DNA of 64,000 nt from Paramixta manurensis. Lineage in GTDB: Bacteria; Pseudomonadota; Gammaproteobacteria; Enterobacterales; Enterobacteriaceae. The stretch covers positions 248,001 to 312,000 of the forward strand of contig NZ_CP054212.1 in NCBI RefSeq assembly GCF_013285385.1, written 5' to 3'. Positions 9,324 through 17,794 of this stretch are shown here, in pieces (the stretch's first letter is position 1; every line of letters begins with the position of its first letter). The position numbers were made by a program, and so were the translations under genes. The notes beneath the pieces are model-generated. The model searched no databases. It was given only the letters and a program-made list of their open reading frames with translations, and had not been told where the DNA came from.

Positions 9324-10298
9324 TTAGTGAGTATTAAACAGGGCATTAAAGCGCTGTAAAATTCCGGCGCGTTCGGAGGTACCATCGCTTTTCGCGGGGA
9401 GTATCTTCAAATCGCTAAACAGCGGACGTTTTGCCTGAATGTCGCTGCGTGCCGGCATCAGCCAGGCATCGGCCACCTGCTGCTGGCCTTCCGCCGACAG
9501 AACATAGTCGATAAAGGCTTTGGCCTGCTCGGCATGAGGGGTGCTTTTTAGGATCATCATCGGGCGTGGCGCAACTACGGTGCCGCTGGCGGGGAAAATC
9601 ACTTTTACCGCTTCGCCGTTGGCAATATTGTTATAGGTTACGTAATCCACCGCGCCGAATACCGCCGCTTTCGCACCTTGTAACACCGGCATAACCGCTT
9701 GCGCGTTAGGGCCGGAAATAACCATACCGTTCGCTTTTAAGTCGGAAAAGAGTGTCCAGGCCCGATCGCCGAGGCTGTTTTGCAAACCAATCAAGAGATC
9801 GAGCGAGGCACCGGATAGGGCCGGATCAGGCGTGGTGACCTTATCTTTGAACGGCGCGCGGGTTAAATCACGCCACTCTTTCGGTTCTGGCGTACCGCTA
9901 TTGCTGTTCCAGACAATCCCCAATGCAGAGATGCCCTGAGCCACATAGTCGGCGGTTTTAAACCTCTCGGGAACATGAGCGGCGTTCGGGCTTTGATACG
10001 GCATCAGCCAGCCGCGCTGCTGTAAATCTTCTGCCGTATCCCATGAGGCGGAAATTAAAATATCGGCCTGTGGGTTGGCTTGTTCAGCCTCGAGGCGAGC
10101 CATCACTTTGCCGGTGGTGGCCTGGAAGATATTGACCTTAACGCCGGTTTTTTTCTCATAACCGGCGGCTAAGTTTTTCGCCAGCGAACCAGGGCCAGCG
10201 GTATATACCGTCAACGCCTCGGCGTTATTCATCATCATCGCGGAAGTAAAAATCATGGCGGCGAGAGCACCTGTTTTACGTAATTGACCGGAGCGCAT
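9324..10298 (-). CDS. Periplasmic substrate-binding protein of an iron-type ABC transporter
   Basis: A 324-residue exported solute-binding protein (signal peptide to about residue 28, cleaved near NAEA-LTVYTA). The mature start LTVYTAGP, ADILISASWDTAEDLQQRGWL and the ending SAEGQQQVADAWLMPAR are typical of the ferric iron/AfuA-FbpA cluster. I do not see the adjacent Tyr-Tyr pair that binds iron in FbpA proteins (DYVTYNN occurs instead), so another ligand such as a phosphonate, polyamine or phosphorylated compound is possible. The ATG at 10298 has a good GAGGAA site and lies inside the upstream ATPase gene, a 46-nt overlap in another frame, implying tight translational coupling. Confidence 0.82.
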   Translation of the reverse strand: MRSGQLRKTGALAAMIFTSAMMMNNAEALTVYTAGPGSLAKNLAAGYEKKTGVKVNIFQATTGKVMARLEAEQANPQADILISASWDTAEDLQQRGWLMPYQSPNAAHVPERFKTADYVAQGISALGIVWNSNSGTPEPKEWRDLTRAPFKDKVTTPDPALSGASLDLLIGLQNSLGDRAWTLFSDLKANGMVISGPNAQAVMPVLQGAKAAVFGAVDYVTYNNIANGEAVKVIFPASGTVVAPRPMMILKSTPHAEQAKAFIDYVLSAEGQQQVADAWLMPARSDIQAKRPLFSDLKILPAKSDGTSERAGILQRFNALFNTH

Positions 10299-10990
10299 GG
10301 GGTTTCCTCAGAGCAGTGAGTAATGGAATCAATACGACCGTGTGCCAGTTGAACGATACGGTCCGCCATTAGCGCGGCTTCCTGCCTGTCGTGAGTGACG
10401 TAAACGGCGGTAATCCGTAACTGACGCAACAGTGCGGACATTTCCTCGCATAGTGATTGGCGTAGGAAACTGTCGAGGTTGGAAAGGGGCTCATCAAATA
10501 ACAAGATTGCGGGTTCGCCGACGATGGCTCGCGCCAACGCGACGCGCTGTTGTTGGCCGCCGGAGAGATGCGCCGGTTTACGTGTGGCAAGGTCTGCCAA
10601 GCCCACGCGGCTCAGTGCATGTTCAACGCGCTGACGTTGTTCTTTCACCGGCAGGCGGCGCATACGCAGGGGAAAGGCGACGTTTTGCGCCACCGTCATA
10701 TGTGGCCAGAGCGCGTAATCTTGAAACACCATACCGATATTACGCTGTTCGGGCGGTACCAGGTTGTGTGCGCTCGCTACGCGACGATCGCCGAACCAGA
10801 TCTCGCCGCGCTGAGGTTGCAGCAGACCGGCCAGCAGTTTTAACAGGGTGCTTTTGCCGCAGCCGGATGGCCCCAACAGAGCAACGGTCGAACCGGCTTC
10901 AATGGTTAGCGAGAGGTTATCCAGCAGCGGCTGATCACCGAACGACCAACTGAGGCTACTGAGCATAATGGCGGTAGAGGCGCGCGTCAT
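10253..10990 (-). CDS. ABC transporter ATP-binding protein (iron/polyamine type)
   Basis: A 245-residue ATPase energising the downstream permease. Walker A GPSGCGKST, Q-loop VFQDYALWPHMTV, signature LSGGQQQRVALARA, Walker B ILLFDEP and the switch histidine in VTHDR are all present. At 245 residues it lacks the C-terminal TOBE/regulatory domain that most FbpC/PotA-type ATPases carry (about 350 residues). It ends in a short tail that overlaps the start of the binding-protein gene. It is the first gene of the operon; about 215 bp separate it from dcrB and hold the presumed promoter, in which I recognise no operator. Confidence 0.9.
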   Translation of the reverse strand: MTRASTAIMLSSLSWSFGDQPLLDNLSLTIEAGSTVALLGPSGCGKSTLLKLLAGLLQPQRGEIWFGDRRVASAHNLVPPEQRNIGMVFQDYALWPHMTVAQNVAFPLRMRRLPVKEQRQRVEHALSRVGLADLATRKPAHLSGGQQQRVALARAIVGEPAILLFDEPLSNLDSFLRQSLCEEMSALLRQLRITAVYVTHDRQEAALMADRIVQLAHGRIDSITHCSEETPCAPVNYVKQVLSPP

Positions 10991-11205
10991 CGCCAGGCGC
11001 TCCGGCGTGTTAAAACCGAGACGCGACGCTCGCCCACCGTGACAGAGTATTGGCGGGTCATCAGATTGTTATCCTCTTTGGGATTTATTAGGCGCGAGTG
11101 TAGGCAGGTTTTATGACGAAGAGATGACGATAAAAGTCTGAGAGAAGAGAGGCAGCGCGTTACAGGACTGTGCGGCGCTGCCGGGGCGTATCAGGCGCGA
11201 TGCCG

Positions 11206-11763
11206 TTATTTCAGGGTAATGGTATTAATCACATTCTCGGCGTCGGTTTGCGCCTGTTGCTGATTATCTGCCGGTAGCGTGATTTGCAGCGTCACCAGCT
11301 TACCATCGACCTTCGCCAGCACCACCGAAGACCAGGCGGTTTGGTTATTGGCGGAGATCACCGTATCCAACTGCTGCGCCTGCTGGCCTTTCAGAGTAAT
11401 ACCTTTGTTGGTCACCACCTGCAATTGCGGGTCACGATTGCGCTGTTGCTGCTCAAGGCGTTGCGCCAGCGTATCCAGGCCTTCATTGGTGTTATCACCT
11501 TCAATCACAATCAGTGCGCGCTGACCGGTTTCATCGGCATAGACATGCATGTTGTTCGCCTGGGTACCCAGTTTGCCGCTTTTGTCAGACATACCGGCAG
11601 GAAGGGTAAAGCTTAACTTGCCATCCATTAACGACACGGTCTGTGTTGACTGGCTGGCGCTGGCGCCGTTGTCACTGGCCGCGGCTTTATCATCTTTTCC
11701 ATCGCAGGCAGCCAAACCGACCACCAGTAAACCGACTCCAATATATTTCGCTAAATTACGCAT
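11206..11763 (-). CDS. dcrB: DcrB-family lipoprotein
   Basis: A 185-residue lipoprotein. The signal sequence ends in the lipobox LAAC with Cys20 as lipidation site, followed by Asp, a residue associated with inner-membrane retention. KLSFTLPAGM, GKLGTQANNMHVYAD and RDPQLQVVTNKGI match E. coli DcrB, needed for phage C1 and C6 DNA entry and implicated in lipoprotein maturation and envelope homeostasis. It lies next to yhhQ, as in E. coli. Confidence 0.95.
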   Translation of the reverse strand: MRNLAKYIGVGLLVVGLAACDGKDDKAAASDNGASASQSTQTVSLMDGKLSFTLPAGMSDKSGKLGTQANNMHVYADETGQRALIVIEGDNTNEGLDTLAQRLEQQQRNRDPQLQVVTNKGITLKGQQAQQLDTVISANNQTAWSSVVLAKVDGKLVTLQITLPADNQQQAQTDAENVINTITLK

Positions 11764-11888
11764 CAGGATCCCTTTATCTATTCGCGTACGGATTTTTAGG
11801 CCTCAATACAAACTGAATCAGTGAGTAAAATCAACCCAATCACTGTGTCAGGATCTTAGCCTGCCCTGATGCGTTTCACCATGTGCAA

Positions 11889-12557
11889 TTAACAGAAATC
11901 AGGCGTGGCGGAGACGTTGCGGCGTTCCGCAATACGTTTCAGGGTTGCATTTAGCAGCACGCCATAGGCGGGCAGGAAGAAAATCATGCAGATAAGCACC
12001 TTGAAGCTGTAATCCACCAGCGCAATTTCTACCCAATTTTGCGCCATAAAGGGATCGGGGCTTTTATAGAAGGCGATGAAGAAGAAGGCCAGCGTATCGC
12101 TGATATTGCCAAGAAACATCGCCGATGCCGGCGCAACCCACCACTGCGGTAATTTACGCAGGCGGTTAAAGACATGGACATCCAGAATCTGACCCAGCGC
12201 GTAGGCCATGAAGCTGGCGCAAGCGATACGCGCGACAAATAAATTGACCTCGCGTAGGGCGGCGAAGCCCTGCCATTCACCCTGATAAAACAGTGCGGAA
12301 ATCGCATAGGAGATAAATAATGCCGGGATCATCACCGCAAGAATGATACGTCGCGCCAGCGGCGCGCCAAAAATACGCACGGTTAAATCTGTCGCCAGAA
12401 AAATAAACGGGAAGCTGAACGCGCCCCATGTGGTATGGAAACCGAAGATCGAGATCGGCAGTTGCACCAGATAATTACTGGAGGTAATGACCAGCACATG
12501 GAATAACGAGAGCCAAACCAGCGCATGTAAGCGCTGACGCGGGGTAAACGGAATCAT
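11889..12557 (-). CDS. yhhQ: Queuosine precursor transporter YhhQ
   Basis: A 222-residue inner-membrane protein with about six membrane segments. HALVWLSLFHVLVITSSNYL, ATDLTVRIFGAPLARRII and GNISDTLAFFFIAF match YhhQ of the vitamin uptake-like superfamily. YhhQ imports the queuosine precursors preQ0/preQ1, allowing tRNA wobble modification from scavenged bases. The ATG at 12557 follows AAGGCGA. It is divergent from tusA across about 220 bp, as in E. coli. Confidence 0.93.
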   Translation of the reverse strand: MIPFTPRQRLHALVWLSLFHVLVITSSNYLVQLPISIFGFHTTWGAFSFPFIFLATDLTVRIFGAPLARRIILAVMIPALFISYAISALFYQGEWQGFAALREVNLFVARIACASFMAYALGQILDVHVFNRLRKLPQWWVAPASAMFLGNISDTLAFFFIAFYKSPDPFMAQNWVEIALVDYSFKVLICMIFFLPAYGVLLNATLKRIAERRNVSATPDFC

Positions 12558-12776
12558 GATATCGCCTTTTTAAAGTGGGGTGAGGGAACCCGGATTAAAA
12601 ACCTGTTGCGCCGCACTGTGGCCAAGCCAAGGCGCGTAAGCCGCGGCATCTTACCCTGTTAGCGGGGCAATGCAACGGTTAATTTTAACGCAAACGTTAT
12701 CGGCCTGCATAGCTTGCGCAACCGACGAGCTGGCGTAAAATAGCCTGCAATAACGTTTTGCGCGACAGAGAGAATT

Positions 12777-13031
12777 ATGAGCGACATTTTCGCCAATCCC
12801 GACCAAACCCTTGATGCGTTAGGCTTACGGTGCCCGGAGCCGGTGATGATGGTGCGCAAGGCCGTGCGGCATATGCAAGAGGGGCAAACTTTGCTAGTTA
12901 TCGCCGATGATCCGGCGACAACGCGTGATATTCCCGGTTTTTGCCGTTTTATGGAACACACGCTGGTGGCCCAGGATACCGGGCAAACGCCGTATAAGTA
13001 TCTGCTGAAAAAAGGGACCAGCACGTTGTAA
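12777..13031 (+). CDS. tusA: Sulfur carrier protein TusA
   Basis: An 84-residue sulfurtransferase that takes persulfide sulfur from IscS and passes it to the TusBCD-TusE relay for 2-thiouridine synthesis in tRNA. The conserved LGLRCPEPVMMVRK motif carries the active Cys19. The C-terminal YLLKKG segment is typical. It converges with zntA, and a hairpin separates the two stops. Confidence 0.97.
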   Translation: MSDIFANPDQTLDALGLRCPEPVMMVRKAVRHMQEGQTLLVIADDPATTRDIPGFCRFMEHTLVAQDTGQTPYKYLLKKGTSTL

Positions 13032-13035
13032 TCCC

Positions 13036-13070
13036 CGCCGTAGTGGTCGGTCTCTCCCGGCACTACGGCG
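13036..13070. terminator. Hairpin between convergent tusA and zntA
   Basis: Ten-base inverted repeat CGCCGTAGTG / CACTACGGCG with a 15-nt loop, located in the 45 bp between the two converging stop codons. There is no long T run on either side, so it may act as a bidirectional terminator or simply as a 3'-end stabilising structure. Confidence 0.55.
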
Positions 13071-13076
13071 GCTGAT

Positions 13077-15347
13077 TTAGCGCTTATGCAGTAACCGTAA
13101 CGCATTCGCCGTCACTAACGCGGTGGCGCCAGAATCTGCCAACACCGCCAGCCACAGCCCGGTAATCCCTAACAGCGTGGTGATCAGGAACACACCTTTT
13201 AAGCCAAGGGCAAGGGCGATATTTTGTCGAATATTGGCATGCGTCGCGCGTGATAAACGGATCATAGCGCTCAGCCCGGTTAGCCGATTATGGGTTAAAG
13301 CGGCATCAGCCGTTTCCAGGGCGACATCGGTACCGCCTCCCATTGCAATGCCAATGGTCGCCGCTTTCATCGCGGGCGCGTCGTTAATTCCGTCACCGAC
13401 CATCGCCACCGCATAACGCTGATTCATCTCATTCACCGCCTGCACTTTATCCGCTGGTAGCAGACTCGCGCGAAACGCCAAGCCGAGTTGCCCGGCAATC
13501 GCTGCCGCCGCGCGTGGGTTATCGCCGGTCAGCATCACGCCGGTAATCCCTAAGGCGTTGAGTTCGGCAATCGCTTGCTGTGCATCGGCACGTAGCGTAT
13601 CGCGCAGCGCAATGATGCCAATGGGCTGATCGTCCTGCACCACCATCACTACCGTTTTGCCGTCAGATTCCAGCGCGCTAATTTGGTGTTGCCGCGCGCT
13701 TTCCAGCGCCTCCCACTGCGTGGGCGCTATGATGCGGATTGCATGCCCGTCCACCCGCGCCTCAACGCCACGTCCGGGTAATGCCCGCTGTGCCGTCGCC
13801 TGAGGAAGAGGCTGATTTAACTGTGCCGCATGCGCCACAATCGCGCGCGCCAACGGATGTGAGGAGCCGCTTTCAACGGCGGCGGCACGGAGTAACACCG
13901 CATCTTGCGACTCATCAGTCCAAATCATCACATCGGTTACCGTTGGTTTGCCTTCGGTCAGAGTACCGGTTTTATCAAACGCGATATGACGCACCGCGCC
14001 GAGGCTTTCCAGCGCCGCGCCGCCTTTAATCAACGCGCCACGCCGGGTGGCGGCCGCCAGACCAGAGGTGATGGCCGCCGGTGTCGAAATCACCAACGCG
14101 CAGGGACAGCCAATCAGCAACAGCGTCAGGCCTTTATAAATCCACGCAGACCAGGCCGCGCTGAAGAATAGCGGCGGGATCAGCATCACTAACAACGCCA
14201 TTAGCATGATGGCGGGCGTGTAATAACGGCTAAAGCGATCCAGAAACCGCTCTATCGGCGCTCGGTGCGTTTCGGCTTCTTCAATCAGATGTAAAATACG
14301 ATCAATCGCGTTCTCGCCGGGCCGCGAAACCACCTTCATTTGTACCAAGCGATCAACGCTGGTGCATCCCGCCGCGACGTTATCGCCACGTTGGCGCTCA
14401 ACCGGTATGGATTCGCCGGTTAATGCACTTTCATCGAAGCTGGCAGCGTCTGAAAGCAGCGTTGCATCGGCGGGTAAACGCGCGCCGGGGGCGACTTCAA
14501 TCACATCGCCGGGCTGTAATTCCGCCGCCGCCACGTCTTCACGCCGCCCTTGCCGTAACCGAACCGCAGTGTCGGGCTTTAAGGCCATCAAGGCGGTGAC
14601 GCCACGCCGTGCCCGACTCGCGGCAAATGCTTCAAGCCGTTCACCCAGTTGAAACAGAACCAATACCATGGCGGCTTCGGCGGTTGCGCCAATAAACAAC
14701 GCGCCAACGGCGGCGATAGTCATTAAGGTTTCGATGGCGAAAGGAGAGCCGCTACGGATTGATTTAAGCGCGGTACGCGCCGGTGACCAGACGCCGACCA
14801 GGGTGGTAATCAGGAACGCTATCTGCCCGCCATCGGCAGTGATATGGCTCACCAGCCAACTCGCGAACACCAGCAAGACCAGTAACACCAGCGCGCGGTT
14901 TTCTTGCCACAAGCTGGTTTCCGCTGTGTTGGCCGTTTCGCCGCTGGCGGTCAGCGCAAAGCCAGCCTGTTTCACCGCCTGCTCAATGTCGTGACGAATA
15001 TCTTCCTGTGCCTCAACCACCAGTTTTTCGGTGGCATACAGCACTTGCGCATGGGTGGTGTGGGCGAGTTTACCGACGGCAGTTTCAATTTTGCGGGCGC
15101 AGGCGGGGCAATCCATACCGCGAACCTGCCAGCTAAAGCGATGGGTGGCGCGCGGTATGTCGCCTTCGTCGTCGGGATCATCGCCCGAGGTGCAGCCGCC
15201 GTCGCTGCAACAGGCGGCGTCACTGCTGACGCTCACCGTTGATAAAGGGGTAATTTTCCCGATAACCGGGCGGGCCGGCGTGGTGCAACAGCCGGGTTGT
15301 TTAATTGCCCGGCGCTGGCTGCAGCCACAGGATTGATGTTGGTGCAT
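13077..15347 (-). CDS. zntA: Zn(II)/Cd(II)/Pb(II)-exporting P-type ATPase
   Basis: A 756-residue P1B-type ATPase that exports Zn, Cd and Pb from the cytoplasm. The N-terminal metal-binding domain has GMDCPAC. The membrane CPC motif (GCPCALV) lies near residue 413, the phosphorylated Asp in DKTGT near residue 457, and the hinge motif VGDGINDAPA near the C-terminus. It is somewhat longer than E. coli ZntA (732) because of a Cys/His-rich N-terminus: MHQHQSCGCSQ, a CC pair at about 20, and CCSDGGC near 47 precede the usual domain and could form additional metal sites. The ATG at 15347 follows CGGGAGG. A ZntR-type promoter lies directly upstream. Confidence 0.97.
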   Translation of the reverse strand: MHQHQSCGCSQRRAIKQPGCCTTPARPVIGKITPLSTVSVSSDAACCSDGGCTSGDDPDDEGDIPRATHRFSWQVRGMDCPACARKIETAVGKLAHTTHAQVLYATEKLVVEAQEDIRHDIEQAVKQAGFALTASGETANTAETSLWQENRALVLLVLLVFASWLVSHITADGGQIAFLITTLVGVWSPARTALKSIRSGSPFAIETLMTIAAVGALFIGATAEAAMVLVLFQLGERLEAFAASRARRGVTALMALKPDTAVRLRQGRREDVAAAELQPGDVIEVAPGARLPADATLLSDAASFDESALTGESIPVERQRGDNVAAGCTSVDRLVQMKVVSRPGENAIDRILHLIEEAETHRAPIERFLDRFSRYYTPAIMLMALLVMLIPPLFFSAAWSAWIYKGLTLLLIGCPCALVISTPAAITSGLAAATRRGALIKGGAALESLGAVRHIAFDKTGTLTEGKPTVTDVMIWTDESQDAVLLRAAAVESGSSHPLARAIVAHAAQLNQPLPQATAQRALPGRGVEARVDGHAIRIIAPTQWEALESARQHQISALESDGKTVVMVVQDDQPIGIIALRDTLRADAQQAIAELNALGITGVMLTGDNPRAAAAIAGQLGLAFRASLLPADKVQAVNEMNQRYAVAMVGDGINDAPAMKAATIGIAMGGGTDVALETADAALTHNRLTGLSAMIRLSRATHANIRQNIALALGLKGVFLITTLLGITGLWLAVLADSGATALVTANALRLLHKR

Positions 15348-15392
15348 AAAGCCTCCCGATGAGAATACGCGGTAATTGGCTACCGCTGACGC

Positions 15393-15424
15393 ATCTTACA
15401 CTCTGGAGTCCAGTCCAGAGTCAA
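15393..15424 (-). promoter_or_regulatory. ZntR-controlled zntA promoter (MerR-type, 20-bp spacer)
   Basis: Reading the minus strand, a -35 TTGACT (15419-15424) and a -10 TAAGAT (15393-15398) are separated by 20 bp, the over-long spacer typical of MerR-family activated promoters. Within it the near-perfect palindrome ACTCTGGA..TCCAGAGT (15400-15421) is almost the same as the E. coli ZntR operator. It predicts zinc-induced transcription of zntA. The zntR gene is not in this window. Confidence 0.92.
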
Positions 15425-15456
15425 GCGGCGTTTTCTCATCGGAAATTTAACGCGTC

Positions 15457-16086
15457 CTAAAACAAGTACAGCGAACGCACAATCATAAAATGCCCGGCGA
15501 AGTAACAGGCGGCGACAATCGCGCTATCGGCGGCGAAACGGCGGCGATAATGGCTAACAAACCAGACAATATTGGCTAAAAGTAACAATCCTGCGCCGAC
15601 CACCAGCGAAAAACTGTAATCGGTCGGGCGGAAGTAATATTGTTCGGCGGCCAGCCAAACCATCACCAGTGTCATACCGATAAAGGTACAAATCGGCCAG
15701 CGTAGCTCTTCCAGTCGCGTCCAGAGGACGGCAATGACCAGCACGCCGATAATCAGCATGATCAGTGGGATCGGCCAGAAGAAACTCAGCGTCATGTTGC
15801 TGGCAAAACTGATGGTATACAGCAAGTGAGAAAGGAAAAACGCGCCAATAGCGTACAGCAAGCGCTGTCGCGGCAATAACGTCAAGGCATCGCCGATCAA
15901 CGTGGCGAGGAGGCCCAGCAGAATCAGATAGTCAGTAGTATGCAAGGCTGGCGCTTGCCATGCCCAAGCCAATAAGAGCAACAGGGTCACGGGCTTAAAC
16001 AGCCAGCGCTGCCACTGTGGACCACGATAGGAGGCGTCAACGTACAGCCAGCCGGAAAAAAGTACTGCCAAAAAAGACCACAACAT
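15457..16086 (-). CDS. yhhN: YhhN family (lysoplasmalogenase-like) membrane protein
   Basis: A 209-residue inner-membrane protein with about eight hydrophobic segments. LLGLLATLIGDALTLLPRQR and FFLSHLLYTISFA match the YhhN/TMEM86 family. Eukaryotic TMEM86B is a lysoplasmalogenase; the bacterial function is not established. I used the ATG at 16086, preceded by AAGGAAA and matching the E. coli N-terminus, instead of an upstream in-frame start at 16140. Confidence 0.9.
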   Translation of the reverse strand: MLWSFLAVLFSGWLYVDASYRGPQWQRWLFKPVTLLLLLAWAWQAPALHTTDYLILLGLLATLIGDALTLLPRQRLLYAIGAFFLSHLLYTISFASNMTLSFFWPIPLIMLIIGVLVIAVLWTRLEELRWPICTFIGMTLVMVWLAAEQYYFRPTDYSFSLVVGAGLLLLANIVWFVSHYRRRFAADSAIVAACYFAGHFMIVRSLYLF

Positions 16087-16281
16087 AGTTTTTCCTTTTT
16101 CTTGTACCCGCCCGCTCAGACCAGCGTCCGAATACTTCAAGGCGTATAAGGTTACATTTCCTGAAAAGTCGATCTCAGTTTAGGTTACGGCTTTGCGATG
16201 TGACAATGGGAGCGCTCTGGTTGTATCCTTTCGGCCGGTTAAAATGTGTTAACGCGAAAACCGAGGAGAACGAGAGAAAAT

Positions 16282-16635
16282 ATGAGCAAGCCACCGCTAA
16301 TTTTTTTTATCGTCCTGGCGATCATTGCCGTGCTTGCCACGCGCCAGTTTATTAAACAGCGGCGTGAAACGGCGGTGAACGATGCTTCGCCGGTACGTTC
16401 GTTGCCGGTTGAGGTGAAAACCAAACGGGAGTTCCCGTTCCCGAACCGGCGCACCCGGCAGCGAGAGGTGATTGCCGGTGAGACGATGCGCTACGAGGCT
16501 TGGTTTCATCCGTTAAACGGCGCGGGCGATTTTAAGCTTACGCTGAGTGCTAACGATTATCACCAAATGGATAAGGGCGTGAAGGGGGAACTGAAGGTGC
16601 AGGGTACGCGGTTCGTCTCTTTTACCCCACGTTAG
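16282..16635 (+). CDS. yhhM: DUF2500 family protein YhhM
   Basis: A 117-residue single-pass membrane protein (segment at about residues 5-20, LIFFIVLAIIAVLA) with a small C-terminal domain. QREVIAGETMRYEAWFHP and the ending GTRFVSFTPR match E. coli YhhM. The function is unknown. The ATG at 16282 is preferred over upstream 16246 by homology and by the GAGAG element before it. It diverges from yhhN as in E. coli. Confidence 0.88.
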   Translation: MSKPPLIFFIVLAIIAVLATRQFIKQRRETAVNDASPVRSLPVEVKTKREFPFPNRRTRQREVIAGETMRYEAWFHPLNGAGDFKLTLSANDYHQMDKGVKGELKVQGTRFVSFTPR

Positions 16636-16643
16636 GTTGGGAG

Positions 16644-16680
16644 CCCACGGGGCGATGTTGGCATCGCCCCGTGGGTTATT
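16644..16680. terminator. Strong bidirectional hairpin between yhhM and yhhL
   Basis: A perfect 14-bp stem (CCCACGGGGCGATG / CATCGCCCCGTGGG) with a TTGG loop, positioned between the convergent yhhM and yhhL stop codons. The flanks are short of T runs, but the stability and position indicate a shared transcription end. Confidence 0.75.
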
Positions 16681-16686
16681 CATCGT

Positions 16687-16953
16687 TTACGACGGATTCT
16701 GTTTCTTCTGCCAGGCCAGCAATTCAAACACACCGAAGAAGAAGATCTTTGCTTGGGTAAACGCGCTCAGTTTTGGCGCATCCTTTGGCTGGGTAGCGCG
16801 TAACAACACTAATTGCAGTCCGTGCATCACCACCATGAAAAACAGTGCCACATCAATGAAGTACTTCAGCGGTTTGGGAAAGGGGTGCACCAGGTTCAGT
16901 AACAGAAAGCCCCATACAAACAACATCAGCACACGTCCAAGATTAAGCCACAT
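16687..16953 (-). CDS. yhhL: DUF1145 family protein YhhL
   Basis: An 88-residue inner-membrane protein with two to three membrane segments. HPFPKPLKYF, VVMHGLQLVLL and the ending FGVFELLAWQKKQ match E. coli YhhL, of unknown function. The ATG at 16953 lies inside the end of rsmD (11-nt overlap), so it is translated as the second gene of an rsmD-yhhL unit. The longer open frame upstream only reads through rsmD out of frame. Confidence 0.88.
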   Translation of the reverse strand: MWLNLGRVLMLFVWGFLLLNLVHPFPKPLKYFIDVALFFMVVMHGLQLVLLRATQPKDAPKLSAFTQAKIFFFGVFELLAWQKKQNPS

Positions 16954-17551
16954 CTTCCTTCTCCTGCTCGGTGCGTAGATATAAGCGGTAGGCGACCTGC
17001 CCGGCAATTTTCTCACGATGTAAATGCCAGCCAACCGGGACCGGCGGATTGCCGCTTTCGACTTCGCTTTCAATGTACACCAGCGCTTCATCCGCCAGCC
17101 AGCCATTCTGCTCTAGTAGCATTAGCGTTTGCGCCAGCAGCCCTTTACGAAAGGGTGGATCGATAAACACGATGTTATAGGGTGAGCCGGTTTGCGCCAA
17201 CCAAGTGAGGGTATTGGTATGGATAACCTGCGCATTTTCCGCCTGCAACGTTTGACGGTTTTTCTCTAATTGTTGCGCCACCGGGCGTTCCAGCTCTAAC
17301 AGGGTTGCGCTGGCGGCATGGCGCGATAACGCTTCGAGCCCAAGTGCGCCGCTACCGGCGAAGCAGTCGAGACAACGTGCCTGTTGGATATCCGGCGCCA
17401 GCCAGTTGAACAGGGTTTCACGCACCCGGTCAGTAGTGGGGCGTAAACCGGCGCTATCGGGCACGGGCAATTTTCGACCACGCCACTGTCCGCCGATAAT
17501 GCGAATCTGTCCGGCGGCGTTTCCACGGGGTTTTTTATTCATCTTGCTCAC
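16943..17551 (-). CDS. rsmD: 16S rRNA (guanine(966)-N(2))-methyltransferase
   Basis: A 202-residue SAM-dependent enzyme that methylates G966 of 16S rRNA. The N-terminal IRIIGGQWRGRKLPV and TTDRVRETLFNWL segments bind RNA. The SAM fold begins at CLDCFAGSGALGLEALSR, and the catalytic (N/D)PPF motif is DPPFRKG. The start is GTG at 17551 or ATG three codons later at 17542; the latter better fits E. coli RsmD. It is divergent from ftsY across about 240 bp. Confidence 0.95.
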   Translation of the reverse strand: MSKMNKKPRGNAAGQIRIIGGQWRGRKLPVPDSAGLRPTTDRVRETLFNWLAPDIQQARCLDCFAGSGALGLEALSRHAASATLLELERPVAQQLEKNRQTLQAENAQVIHTNTLTWLAQTGSPYNIVFIDPPFRKGLLAQTLMLLEQNGWLADEALVYIESEVESGNPPVPVGWHLHREKIAGQVAYRLYLRTEQEKEDVA

Positions 17552-17794
17552 AACTCGTCATAATTTGTTGCGTAGTTTAACGGGCGAAAGGGATTGAGGA
17601 AACGTTAAAAAGGAGGCGGGTGTGGCGCTGACGGGAAAGTGTTAGACTACCAAGCCGCGTGCCTTTATTGTTCGTGTTCCCACAATGTTTAGGCGAATCA
17701 AACGATCGCGGCGCTAAATTTTATCATTAATTTATTTTCGCAGCCCGGCGGATGAAATGGCCGGGTGTTAGCCATCGAGGAGTGTGGTTGCACA

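Noticed and set aside
12659..13105. A 148-residue minus-strand frame across tusA
   Set aside because: Antisense to tusA, which is certain by homology; no ribosome-binding site and no domain.
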